A DNA stretch of 64,000 nucleotides from Microbacterium algeriense. Its GTDB lineage: Bacteria > Actinomycetota > Actinomycetes > Actinomycetales > Microbacteriaceae. Below are positions 56,528 to 64,000 of the stretch, one piece after another. Where the stretch lies: assembly GCF_008868005.1 (NCBI RefSeq), contig NZ_WAAO01000001.1, positions 62,001 to 126,000 on the forward strand, given 5' to 3'. Position numbers and translations under genes: made by a program. Positions within the stretch are counted from its first letter, which is position 1. Each line of letters opens with the position of its first letter. The notes beneath the pieces were generated by a model. That model did no database searches and was not told the origin of the DNA. It saw nothing but the letters and a program-made list of their open reading frames with translations.

Positions 56528-59041
56528 CTATTCGCGGGAGCCGATCTCCTCGATCGGGCGGCGGCGCAGGGTGGCACCGGTCGCGAGCCGGAGCGCGATC
56601 AGGGCCAGCGCGCCCATCCCGCCGATGATCGCGAGCGAGCCCAGCACGGGCATCGCGGGGATCGGCTGCCCGGAGATGCCGTAGCTCATGCCCATGAGGG
56701 GAGGGATCGCGACCAGCACGCCGAACACCATCGAGATCGCCGCGATGAGGATCGCCTCGGTGCGCATCGTGGCGCGCACCTGCCCGCGCGAGGCGCCGAT
56801 CAGCTGCAGCAGGGCGAACTCCCGTGACCGTTCCCCTGTCGCCATCACGAGAGTGTTCACGACCGCGATCGCGATGTACCCGAGGATCACCAGCAGGGCG
56901 ACGAGGTTCACCCAGCCCTGCTGCGACACCGCATCGGCCCCGGCCGCCTTCTGGCCGGAGGCGGGCGTGACGACGAGTCCCTGCGCCTCCAGGGCGGCCA
57001 CGGTCGCGGCGACGTCCGGTTCGGTCGACACGAGCGCGAACGAATCGAGTCCGGACGTGGTGTGGGCGCGGACCTGCGCCTCGTCCATGGTGAGCGCGCC
57101 GAAGCCGAGGCCGCGCTCGTAGACGGCGACCACGGTGGCGTCGAGCGCGGCGCCGTCGCCGAACACGCCGGTGACCGTGTCGCCCATCCTGATCCCGAGG
57201 CTCTGCGCGGCATCCGTGGAGACGGCGACCGTGGCATCGCCGTCGAGGGCGCCCAGCGCCCCTTCCCGGACCTTCAGATCGAGCGGCCCGTCGACGGTGC
57301 CGGGATCGATGCCCTGCAGCGCGTATTCCGCGCGCACGGTCTTGCCCTCGATGTCTCGGGAATCGACCACCGCAGCGCTCACGACCACGCCGGAGGCGGC
57401 GTCGACACCCGAGACGTCCCGGATTCCCTCGACCACCTCCGGCGAGAGTCCGCTGGGTCCGGAGACCCGCAGCTGCGCCGTGACGCCCGCCCTGGCTTGA
57501 TCAGCGGCCTCAGCGGAGACGATGGCCGGACCGCCGATCTGCACGAGACCGAGGCCGATGCCGAGCGCGATCGGAAGGATGGCCGCCGCCAGACGACGGC
57601 TGCCGACGGCGGTGTTCGCGGCGGCGAGGAACCCCGCGGCGGACAGTCGACGCAACGCGGGACCGACCGCCCGGACACACAGGGAGACGAGCCACGGTCC
57701 GAGCACTGCGAGCGCCACGATGAGCATCAGAGCGGCACCGGCCGAAGCACCGACTGCCGCGTCACCCCGCACCACCAGCGGTACCGTCGACACGGAGAGC
57801 CCGGCTGCGGCGAAGACGATGCCGGTGATGACGCGGGGCAGACCGATCGGTCCCGGTCCCGTCGACGACTCCCGCAGCGCCTCGATGGGGTCGAGGCGAG
57901 CAGGGCGTCGCGCGGCGATCCGTGCCGCACCCCACGCGGCCCCGAGCACCAGCAGCAGAGCACCGGCCGCGGGAAGGGGGCTGACGGCCAGCGCGAAGTC
58001 GCCCGGGATCACGCCGCCCGCCACGAAGGCCGACTGCAGGACGGAGGAGAGCAGGTATCCGGGTGCGAGGCCCAGGATCGCGGCGAGCGCCGCGACGGCG
58101 AGCACCTCTCGAGCGATCAGCGCATGCACCTGCTGGGGCGTGGCGCCGACCGCACGCAGCAGCGCGTATTCACGGCGGCGCGACTGCACCGACAGGGAGA
58201 GCGTGCCGGAGACGATGAACAGGGCCACGAGGATGCAGGTGCCGACGAAGGCGCTGCCGATCGCGATGAGCAGGGTGCGGGCAGCTCCGGAATCGAGGAA
58301 CTCCACGTCGCCGCGGGCGTCCCCGGTGCGCGCCACCAGTGCGGGGAAGGACTCGCGGATCGCGGTCGCCGCCTGCTCCGGGTCGCCGTCGACGAAGACG
58401 CCGAGCGCGTGCGGGATGCCGCCGCGGGGGTCGAGGTCGGCGATGCGATCCTCGGTGAGGAACACCGGGATGCTGCGGTCGGGGGCCACGGGCGCGGCCA
58501 CCACCCCGACCACGCGGTACGTCGCCGGGGAGCCACCGTGGGCGAGGGTGACGGCCTCACCCACGCCGTGGGCCGAGCCGACCGTGACGGCGATCTCGTC
58601 GGCTGCGGCGGGCTCACGCCCTTCCGCCAGCGTGAACCCGGTGAGCGCCGTGGCAGGCCAGGGATGAGCCTCGACGACCGCATCCGGCGCCGCTCCGCCG
58701 GGTACGGCGAGCGGGACCGTGACGTCGGCCACGACGGCCTCCACCCCGGGCAGCGCGGCGATCTCGCGCGCAGCGTCGGCGGGGACGAGCGCGCGCTCGC
58801 GCAGCGGAACGGGCAGGTCCTCCGGCACGTCGACCTGCTGCGCCGCGCCCACGACGAGGTCGGCGGCGGTGTAGCGCTCCGGGGCGAGACCGCCGCGGAT
58901 GCCCGACTCGACGAGCACCCCGAGCCCGGTGACGAGCGCACCCGCGACGAAGATGGCGACGAAGACCCCGGCCAGACTGCGGCGATGATGACGGAGGTCG
59001 GCGCGGACGATCCGTCCGAGCTCGAGGGCCGCGGCCGACAT
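56528..59041 (-). CDS. FtsX-type ABC transporter permease (duplicated)
   Basis: 837 residues. Two FtsX/MacB-type halves: helix near 25-45, a large outside domain, a three-helix block (about 265-390, SRRREYALLRAVGATPQQVHALIAREVL), then a second outside domain and a second three-helix block (740-830, GERSREFALLQLIGASRGQVRATMRTEAIL). With its ATPase it probably exports or removes a peptide or lipid from the membrane. Start overlaps the ATPase stop by ATGA. Confidence 0.92.
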   Translation of the reverse strand: MSAAALELGRIVRADLRHHRRSLAGVFVAIFVAGALVTGLGVLVESGIRGGLAPERYTAADLVVGAAQQVDVPEDLPVPLRERALVPADAAREIAALPGVEAVVADVTVPLAVPGGAAPDAVVEAHPWPATALTGFTLAEGREPAAADEIAVTVGSAHGVGEAVTLAHGGSPATYRVVGVVAAPVAPDRSIPVFLTEDRIADLDPRGGIPHALGVFVDGDPEQAATAIRESFPALVARTGDARGDVEFLDSGAARTLLIAIGSAFVGTCILVALFIVSGTLSLSVQSRRREYALLRAVGATPQQVHALIAREVLAVAALAAILGLAPGYLLSSVLQSAFVAGGVIPGDFALAVSPLPAAGALLLVLGAAWGAARIAARRPARLDPIEALRESSTGPGPIGLPRVITGIVFAAAGLSVSTVPLVVRGDAAVGASAGAALMLIVALAVLGPWLVSLCVRAVGPALRRLSAAGFLAAANTAVGSRRLAAAILPIALGIGLGLVQIGGPAIVSAEAADQARAGVTAQLRVSGPSGLSPEVVEGIRDVSGVDAASGVVVSAAVVDSRDIEGKTVRAEYALQGIDPGTVDGPLDLKVREGALGALDGDATVAVSTDAAQSLGIRMGDTVTGVFGDGAALDATVVAVYERGLGFGALTMDEAQVRAHTTSGLDSFALVSTEPDVAATVAALEAQGLVVTPASGQKAAGADAVSQQGWVNLVALLVILGYIAIAVVNTLVMATGERSREFALLQLIGASRGQVRATMRTEAILIAAISMVFGVLVAIPPLMGMSYGISGQPIPAMPVLGSLAIIGGMGALALIALRLATGATLRRRPIEEIGSRE

Positions 59042-59808
59042 CACCACTCCCCCAGCGTGCTCATGCGATCGGTGATCTGCTGCGGTGTGCCGCCGTCGAG
59101 ATGTCCGGCGAACGCCCCGTCGGCGAGGAAGATCACCCGGTCGGCGTGCGAGGCCACCACCGGGTCATGCGTGACGACCACCACGGTCTGGTGCAACTCC
59201 TTCGCCGTGTGGGCGAGGAGGTCGAGCACCTGCTTCCCGGTACGGGAGTCCAGGGCTCCGGTGGGCTCGTCGCCGAACACGACGTGCGGCCGCGTGATGA
59301 GGGCTCGGGCGATGGCGACGCGCTGCTGCTGTCCGCCGGAGAGTTCGGCGGGGCGGCGGTGCCGGTGGTCGTTCAGCCCCACCGCCTCGAGCAGGGTCTC
59401 GAGCCAGCGGTGGTCGAGGGGCTGCCGACCGAGACGCAGCGGGAGGGTGATGTTGTCCTCCACGGTCAAGGCGGGCAGCAGGTTGTACGCCTGGAACACG
59501 AAGCCGACATGGTCGCGGCGGAAGGCCGTGAGCTGTCGGGGCTTGAGCGCGGAGATCTCGGTGCCGCCGAGGTGCACGGCCCCGCTGGTCGGGCGATCGA
59601 GCCCCGCGGCGCTGTGCAGCAGCGTGCTCTTGCCCGAGCCGGACGGCCCCATGATCGCCGTGAACGAGCCGCGGGCGATGGCGAGGTCGATGCCACGGAG
59701 CGCGGTCACCCTGGTGCTGCCGGAACCGTAGGTCTTGACGAGGCCGCTGAGGCGCAGAGCCTCGACGGGGGCCGCTTCGACGAGCGGCGTGGAGGAGAGG
59801 GAGGTCAT
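59041..59808 (-). CDS. ABC transporter ATPase, MacB/LolD type
   Basis: 255 residues. Walker A GPSGSGKST (about 55-63), Q-loop AYNLLPALT, signature LSGGQQQR, Walker B VVFGDEPT and H-loop VVVTHD are all present. It powers the coupled FtsX-type permease. Divergent from a histidine kinase/response regulator pair across a 108-bp gap, an arrangement typical of antimicrobial-peptide or envelope-stress response modules. Confidence 0.95.
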   Translation of the reverse strand: MTSLSSTPLVEAAPVEALRLSGLVKTYGSGSTRVTALRGIDLAIARGSFTAIMGPSGSGKSTLLHSAAGLDRPTSGAVHLGGTEISALKPRQLTAFRRDHVGFVFQAYNLLPALTVEDNITLPLRLGRQPLDHRWLETLLEAVGLNDHRHRRPAELSGGQQQRVAIARALITRPHVVFGDEPTGALDSRTGKQVLDLLAHTAKELHQTVVVVTHDPVVASHADRVIFLADGAFAGHLDGGTPQQITDRMSTLGEW

Positions 59809-59916
59809 GCTTCGACGTTAGGAACACCGCGCAGCCGCCCCCATCCCGCCCGGTCCCGCATCGATGGTGGAGCTGGCTATACCGCGCGGTGCTCGCCGCT
59901 CCGGCAGACTTGCAGG

Positions 59917-61149
59917 GTGACGGACGGATGGATGCGCGGGTGGCTGCGCGATGCGCGGTTCCTCGGGATCGAACTCGGCGCCTCCGTCGTCTCGCTCGCG
60001 CTGTTCTGCGTGATCCTCGTCCTTCTGCCGCTCATGCTCATCACGGGCGGAGTGCTGCTGCTTCCCCAGGTCGTGCAGGTCCTGCATGCCTGGAGCGATC
60101 GGGCTCGACGGCGGATCGGACGCCGGCGCGGGGACGACCTGCCTCCGCTGTCGCGCAGGCTGCCCCGCGGAGCCACGATCGACGAACGACTCCGCTTCGC
60201 CTTCTCCCGTCCGACCGGCCGTGACGCACTGTGGCTCACGGCGCATGCCTTCCCCGTGATGTGGGCGGCGCTGCTGACCCTGGCCCTGCCGCTCGCGGCG
60301 ATCAACTCCCTCGCCGTCACCTGGTACTGGCAGTTCGCACCGGCCGATGACCCGGTGGGATCGCCGTATCCGGTCACCTCGTGGGAACTGGCGTGGACCA
60401 TGCCGCTCGTCGCCCTCGCGTACGCGGTCGCGGCGGTGTTCCTCGTGCCGGCCGTCGCGCGCCTCGTGGCGTTCGTCTGCGCCAAGCTGCTCGCGACGCC
60501 GCAGAAGTCCCGCCTCGCCGCCCGGGTCGACGCGCTGACCCTCAGCCGGGCGGCCGCCCTCGACGCGCACGCCGCCGAGCTGCGCCGCATCGAACGCGAT
60601 CTGCACGACGGCGCGCAGAACCGGCTGGTGAACGTCGTGATGATGCTGGGGATCGCGGAGCGCGCCCAGGAGACCGGGGGCGATGTGCTCGAACCTCTGC
60701 GGCGAGCGCAGGACGCCGCCTCCGACGCGCTCGCGGGACTCCGACGCACGGTGCACGACATCTATCCGCCGATCCTCGACGAACTCGGGCTCGAGGGCGC
60801 GCTTGCTTCCCTCGCCGGGCGCAGCGTCGTCCCGTGCACGCTCGAAGCCACGGCCATCGGCCGAGTGCCGGCGGCGGTCGAGTCCGCCAGCTACTTCGTG
60901 GTCGCGGAGGCCCTGACCAACGTGAACAAGTACAGCGAGGCGACGACCGCGACGGTCCGGGTCGAGCGGGAGGGCGAACTGCTGCTCATCGCGGTGGAGG
61001 ACGACGGGGTCGGCGGCGCGGTCGAGCGTCTCGGCGGAGGTTTCGCGGGGATCCGGCGCCGGATCGAGGCGTTCGAGGGCACGATGGAGCTGACGAGTCC
61101 CGCCGGGGGACCGACCATCCTGCGGACGGAGCTGCCATGCGGATCGTGA
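59917..61149 (+). CDS. Sensor histidine kinase, NarL/LiaS type
   Basis: 410 residues. Four or so membrane helices in the first 190 residues, without a large outside sensor domain; the HisKA_3 dimer box RRIERDLHDGAQNRL with phospho-His230; and HATPase motifs EALTNVNKYSEA and EDDGVGGA. GTG at 59917 is the start I favour, since the next ATG loses five residues; the TATACC at about 59877 is a -10 candidate. It probably senses membrane stress and controls the divergent ABC genes. It overlaps the regulator gene by 13 bases. Confidence 0.92.
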   Translation: MTDGWMRGWLRDARFLGIELGASVVSLALFCVILVLLPLMLITGGVLLLPQVVQVLHAWSDRARRRIGRRRGDDLPPLSRRLPRGATIDERLRFAFSRPTGRDALWLTAHAFPVMWAALLTLALPLAAINSLAVTWYWQFAPADDPVGSPYPVTSWELAWTMPLVALAYAVAAVFLVPAVARLVAFVCAKLLATPQKSRLAARVDALTLSRAAALDAHAAELRRIERDLHDGAQNRLVNVVMMLGIAERAQETGGDVLEPLRRAQDAASDALAGLRRTVHDIYPPILDELGLEGALASLAGRSVVPCTLEATAIGRVPAAVESASYFVVAEALTNVNKYSEATTATVRVEREGELLLIAVEDDGVGGAVERLGGGFAGIRRRIEAFEGTMELTSPAGGPTILRTELPCGS

Positions 61150-61775
61150 TCGCGGAGGACGACACCCTGCTGCGGGAGGGGCTGGCTCTGCTGCTGCGCA
61201 GCGAGGGCTTCGACGTGATCGGCGCCGTGCCCGACGCCGAGGGCTTCCTCGCCCTCCTCGACGAGGCCGATGCGGCGGTGGTCGACGTGCGGATGCCGCC
61301 GACGTTCACCAGCGAGGGACTCAAGGCCGCGGCCGAAGCGCGCGCCCGGCGCCCCGGCTTTCCGGTGCTCGTGCTCTCGGCGTACGTGGAGGATCGCTAC
61401 GCCGGGGAGCTCCTCGCGGCCGGGGCGAACGGCCTCGGCTACCTGTTGAAGGAGCGCGTGGGCAAGGTCGCCGCGTTCGTCGATGCTCTGCGCCGCGTGG
61501 CCGCCGGCGGCACGGTCATGGATCCCGAGGTCATCTCGCAGCTCATGAGCCGGCGTCGCGCCGACGACCCCGTGCAGACCCTCACCCCGCGCGAGCGGGA
61601 GGTGCTCGGCCTCATGGCCGAAGGACTCGACAACACCACGATCGCCGAGCGCCTGTTCGTGACGGAGACCGCCGTGAGCAAGCACATCGGCAACATCTTC
61701 GCCAAGCTCGGCCTCGCCTCCAGCGACAGCGGCCACCGTCGCGTCCTCGCCGTCCTCGCCTACCTCCGCACCTGA
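61137..61775 (+). CDS. LuxR-family response regulator
   Basis: 212 residues. Receiver domain with acidic EDD (7-9), phospho-Asp50 in VVDVRMPP and the switch residues in VLVLSAYVED and YLLKERVG, then a NarL-type helix-turn-helix (about 147-205, LTPREREVLGLMAEGLDNTTIAERL). It pairs with the kinase just upstream. The ATG at 61137 opens the receiver domain and overlaps the kinase end. Likely regulates the divergent ABC transporter. Confidence 0.94.
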   Translation: MRIVIAEDDTLLREGLALLLRSEGFDVIGAVPDAEGFLALLDEADAAVVDVRMPPTFTSEGLKAAAEARARRPGFPVLVLSAYVEDRYAGELLAAGANGLGYLLKERVGKVAAFVDALRRVAAGGTVMDPEVISQLMSRRRADDPVQTLTPREREVLGLMAEGLDNTTIAERLFVTETAVSKHIGNIFAKLGLASSDSGHRRVLAVLAYLRT

Positions 61776-61776
61776 C

Positions 61777-61840
61777 CTCCTCCCTCTCCCCTCCCCTCCC
61801 TCCCTCCTCTCCCTCCCCTCCCTCACCTCCCTCCTCCCCG
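61777..61840. repeat. Polypyrimidine tract downstream of the response regulator
   Basis: About 64 bases are almost all C and T on the plus strand, with CCTCCC/CTCCCCTCC repeats, broken by few purines. It lies right after the response-regulator stop and before element F. Such tracts can form triplex DNA and slow polymerases; a Rho-linked termination signal is another reading. Confidence 0.65.
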
Positions 61841-61842
61841 CT

Positions 61843-61918
61843 GAGACCCCTGGGTGTCGTCGAGACCCCGGGGTCTTTGCGTCGCTACCCGGGGGTCTCG
61901 CCGCGTACCCGGGGTCTC
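61843..61918. repeat. Intergenic four-copy repeat element F (GAGACCCC family)
   Basis: Forward GAGACCCCTGGGT (61843-61855) and GAGACCCCGGGGT (61862-61874); inverted ACCCGGGGGTCTC (61887-61899) and ACCCGGGGTCTC (61907-61918). Each copy is itself nearly palindromic. It separates the response-regulator gene from the PadR operon. Confidence 0.85.
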
Positions 61919-61941
61919 GGCGGAAGAAGGAGGAGGAAAAA

Positions 61942-62013
61942 ACTCAGTATTCGGTGTTGCTAAGTACCGGTACTCAGTGTTACTTTGTACCGGTACCCAG
62001 CAACACTGAGTAC
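61942..62013. promoter_or_regulatory. PadR operator array
   Basis: Two palindromes, AGTACCGGTACT (61963-61974) and GTACCGGTAC (61987-61996), sit 24 bp apart. Around them are ACTCAGTAT (61942-61950), ACTCAGTGT (61972-61980) and the inverted ACACTGAGT (62003-62011), and CGGTGTTGCT matches AGCAACACTG in inversion. This dense, symmetric, A/T-rich array lies 35-105 bp before the PadR ATG and probably spans the promoter, so PadR should repress its own operon. Confidence 0.7.
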
Positions 62014-62048
62014 CGAACAACAGACACAGACAACGAGAGGAGGGGACG

Positions 62049-62402
62049 ATGGGCAAGCAGATGACCGAGATGCTCAAGGGCACCCTGGAGGGCATCGTGC
62101 TGGCCCTCCTCGCCGAGCAGCCGGCCTACGGATACGAGATCACGACACGGCTGCGCGAGCACGGCTTCACCGACACCGCCGAGGGCACCGTCTACGCCCT
62201 GCTGGTCAGGATCGAGCAGAAGAAGCTCGTCGACGTCGAGAAGGTGCCGAGCGAGAAGGGCCCGCCCCGCAAGGTGTACACCCTCAATGCTCAGGGCCGC
62301 CAGGAGTTGGAGGAGTTCTGGACCACCTGGAGCTTCCTCCGCACGCACATCGAACGACTGCACACCACGAACACCAGCGACACCACGAACAAGGAGAACT
62401 GA
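62049..62402 (+). CDS. PadR-family transcriptional regulator
   Basis: 117 residues. PadR winged helix with LKGTLEGIVLALLAEQPAYGYEI (about 9-31) and EGTVYALLVRIEQKKLV, ending in the dimerising helix. Ligand-responsive repressor, usually of an adjacent drug-export operon, as here. GAGGAGGGGACG precedes the ATG. Only one base separates its stop from the DUF1048 gene. Confidence 0.94.
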   Translation: MGKQMTEMLKGTLEGIVLALLAEQPAYGYEITTRLREHGFTDTAEGTVYALLVRIEQKKLVDVEKVPSEKGPPRKVYTLNAQGRQELEEFWTTWSFLRTHIERLHTTNTSDTTNKEN

Positions 62403-62403
62403 C

Positions 62404-62772
62404 ATGGCCGCGAAGTGGATCGAAGCGATCACCGGATCACTCGAAGAGAAGAAGCAGTACAAGCAGGCTCAGGCCCGCATCAACGCCCTGCCCGAGCCGT
62501 ACCGCGAGATGGCGAAGGCCCAGCAGCGCTACAACATGTACTACGGCGGCGTCACCGACGGCGACACCATCGTGAAGATGTTCCTCGACATCGCCGACAT
62601 CTGGGAGCGTGCCGCACTCGACGGAACCCCGGTGAGCGCCATCGTCGGCGACGACCCGGTCGAGTTCGCTGAGAACTACGCCGCGGCGTACGGCGGTCGC
62701 CAGTGGATCGACAAGGAGCGCGCCCGTCTCATCAAGGCGTTCGACGACGCGAAGAAGAAGGAGGAATCATGA
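62404..62772 (+). CDS. DUF1048-family protein
   Basis: 122 residues, all helical and charged (LEEKKQYKQAQARINALPEPYREM, GGRQWIDKERARLIKAFDDAKKKEES). DUF1048 proteins are found between PadR regulators and ABC exporters; their biochemistry is unknown. Coupled to the ATPase gene by ATGA overlap at 62769. Confidence 0.9.
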   Translation: MAAKWIEAITGSLEEKKQYKQAQARINALPEPYREMAKAQQRYNMYYGGVTDGDTIVKMFLDIADIWERAALDGTPVSAIVGDDPVEFAENYAAAYGGRQWIDKERARLIKAFDDAKKKEES

Positions 62773-63602
62773 CGAACTCCGCCATCTCGGTGCGCGGCAT
62801 CGAGAAGTCGTACAAAGATCTGCACGTGCTGCGCGGCGTCGACTTCGAGGTCGAGAAGGGCAGCATCTTCGCCCTCCTCGGCTCGAACGGCGCCGGCAAG
62901 ACCACCATGGTGCGCATCCTCTCCACCCTGCTGAAGGCGGATGCCGGCACCGCGACCGTGCAGGGCGCGGACGTCGCCACCGACCCGGTCGGAGTGCGCG
63001 AGCGCATCAGCCTCACCGGGCAGTTCGCCGCCGTCGACGAGATCCTCACCGGACGCGAGAACCTGGTGCTGGTCGCGAAGCTGCGGCATCTGCCCGACGC
63101 GGGGAAGGTCGCCGACGAGCTCCTGGCCACGTTCCGTCTGACGGATGCGGGCGGGCGCAAGGTCGGCACCTACTCGGGCGGCATGCGTCGCCGGCTGGAC
63201 ATCGCGATGAGCCTGGTCGGCGACCCCGAGGTCATCTACCTCGACGAGCCCACCACCGGCCTCGACCCCGAAGCCCGCATCGAGGTGTGGGGCGTGGTCA
63301 AGGAGCTCGCGAACACCGGCACGACCGTGCTGCTCACCACGCAGTACCTCGATGAGGCGGAGCAGCTGGCCGACCGCATCGCGATCCTCCACGAGGGCCG
63401 CATCATCGCGAATGACACCCTCGCCGGACTCAAGCGCCTGCTTCCGGCCGCGAAGGTCGAGTACGTCGAGAAGCAGCCCACCCTCGAGGAGATCTTCCTC
63501 ACCCTCATCGGCCCTTCGACAGGCTCAGGGACCCACCCTTCGACAGGCTCAGAGACCCAGGCAGGGTCAGGGACCCAGGTACAGAAAGGAGATGCAGCAT
63601 GA
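62769..63602 (+). CDS. ABC transporter ATPase, DrrA type
   Basis: 277 residues. Walker A GSNGAGKTT (about 37-45), signature YSGGMRRRL, Walker B VIYLDEPTTGLDP and H-loop LLTTQYLDEAEQLAD are intact. A DrrA-like end (AKVEYVEKQPTLEEIFLTLIG) is followed by an extra tail, PSTGSGTH-PSTGSETQ-AGSGTQ, coded by a 24-bp DNA repeat (63512-63577) inserted near the 3' end. It drives the ABC-2 permease that starts at 63599, overlapping by ATGA; probably multidrug or antibiotic export. Confidence 0.94.
   Translation: MTNSAISVRGIEKSYKDLHVLRGVDFEVEKGSIFALLGSNGAGKTTMVRILSTLLKADAGTATVQGADVATDPVGVRERISLTGQFAAVDEILTGRENLVLVAKLRHLPDAGKVADELLATFRLTDAGGRKVGTYSGGMRRRLDIAMSLVGDPEVIYLDEPTTGLDPEARIEVWGVVKELANTGTTVLLTTQYLDEAEQLADRIAILHEGRIIANDTLAGLKRLLPAAKVEYVEKQPTLEEIFLTLIGPSTGSGTHPSTGSETQAGSGTQVQKGDAA
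63512..63577. repeat. Dispersed-repeat copies inside the ATPase gene
   Basis: Two full 24-bp units (63512-63535 and 63536-63559), both with CCCTTCGACAGGCTCAG, are followed by a partial third. The motif CTTCGACAGGCTCAGG is a widespread dispersed repeat in actinobacterial genomes, usually intergenic. Here it is read through in frame as a Ser/Thr/Gly-rich tail. Confidence 0.8.
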
Positions 63603-64000
63603 CCACGCACTTCGCCGCCGACACGGCGACGCTCACCGGCCGCTCCATGCGGCACATCTTCCGCAGCCCCGACACGATCATCACCACGGCGGTCACCCCG
63701 ATCGCGCTGATGCTCCTGTTCGTGTACGTCTTCGGCGGCGCCCTCCAGCAGAGCACCGGCGTCGACAACTACGTGAACTACCTGCTGCCGGGCATCCTGC
63801 TCATCGCGATCGCGTCGGGCATCGCCTACACGGCGTTCCGGCTGTTCACCGACATGCAGAGCGGCATCTTCGAGCGGTTCCACTCCATGCCGATCGCCCG
63901 GTCGAGCGTGCTGTGGGCCCACGTGCTCACGTCCCTCACGGCGAACGCCATCACCCTCGCGATCATCTTCGGGGTCGGATTCCTCATGGGCTTCCGCACC
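63599..64000 (+). CDS. ABC-2 type transporter permease, 3' end cut by window edge
   Basis: The first 134 residues of a DrrB-like permease: a short cytoplasmic amino end (FAADTATLTGRSMRHIFRSPD), then helices at about 28-48, 62-85 and 105-130. Pairs with the DrrA-type ATPase. A strong AGAAAGGAG ribosome site lies inside the 3' end of the ATPase gene just before the overlapping ATG. Confidence 0.92.
   Translation, partial: MTTHFAADTATLTGRSMRHIFRSPDTIITTAVTPIALMLLFVYVFGGALQQSTGVDNYVNYLLPGILLIAIASGIAYTAFRLFTDMQSGIFERFHSMPIARSSVLWAHVLTSLTANAITLAIIFGVGFLMGFRT

Noticed and set aside
51099-56684. Long open frame on the plus strand opposite the giant surface protein
   Set aside because: It is the antisense shadow of a GC-rich repeat gene; composition is Arg/Gly/Asp-rich without domains and there is no ribosome site.

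Overview
The window is high-GC actinobacterial DNA, most like Microbacteriaceae (a Microbacterium-type genome). This is inferred from strong G/C third-position bias, frequent ATGA/GTGA start-stop overlaps, AAGGAGG-type ribosome sites, LAxTG rather than LPxTG cell-wall sorting signals, DUF305 and DUF1048 proteins, and a sugar ABC operon without its own ATPase. No database search was possible, so the genus is an inference. I saw no rRNA, tRNA, CRISPR array, transposase or prophage genes.

Layout. 1-9.7 kb is a catabolic island: an ACS-type MFS transporter, a ceramidase-like hydrolase, SDR dehydrogenases, and two paralogous exported beta-helix proteins, with a divergent GntR/FCD regulator. 9.8-20.4 kb is a second catabolic island: a lipoprotein sugar-binding protein and two permeases, an epimerase-like protein, a DapA-type aldolase, a 2-hydroxyacid dehydrogenase and a GNAT protein on one strand, opposite a ROK regulator and two Gfo/Idh/MocA oxidoreductases. 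20.4-21.7 kb is corA preceded by a structured leader that encodes a 20-residue acidic peptide. 22-26 kb carries a membrane-anchored double-domain serine protease and a subtilisin.

27-40 kb is a cell-surface island: DUF11 and DUF5979 surface proteins with LAxTG anchors, and an ECF sigma factor fused to its own zinc-finger anti-sigma, membrane and extracellular domains. It also holds a coupled set wecB - 63-residue LAMTG microprotein - processive GT2 - exosortase, followed by a candidate exosortase substrate. 40-44.7 kb has an SGNH hydrolase and a coupled peptidase S51 / Dcu transporter / ThrE-like exporter set. 44.7-48.4 kb has a RelE-toxin remnant, an XRE-type regulator divergent from an internally deleted zinc-type alcohol dehydrogenase, and copper-locus-like small exported proteins. 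48.5-51 kb is a large LuxR-type ATPase regulator. 51-56 kb is a 1731-residue nine-repeat surface protein with a LALTG anchor. 56.5-61.8 kb is an FtsX-type ABC exporter divergent from a histidine kinase and response regulator. 62-64 kb is a PadR - DUF1048 - ABC ATPase - ABC permease operon cut by the window edge.

Two things stand out beyond genes. The corA leader has mutually exclusive hairpins around a short acidic leader peptide, which suggests Mg-responsive control. Many intergenic gaps hold short elements of one architecture, two forward and two inverted copies of a 8-14 bp motif, in at least three sequence families.
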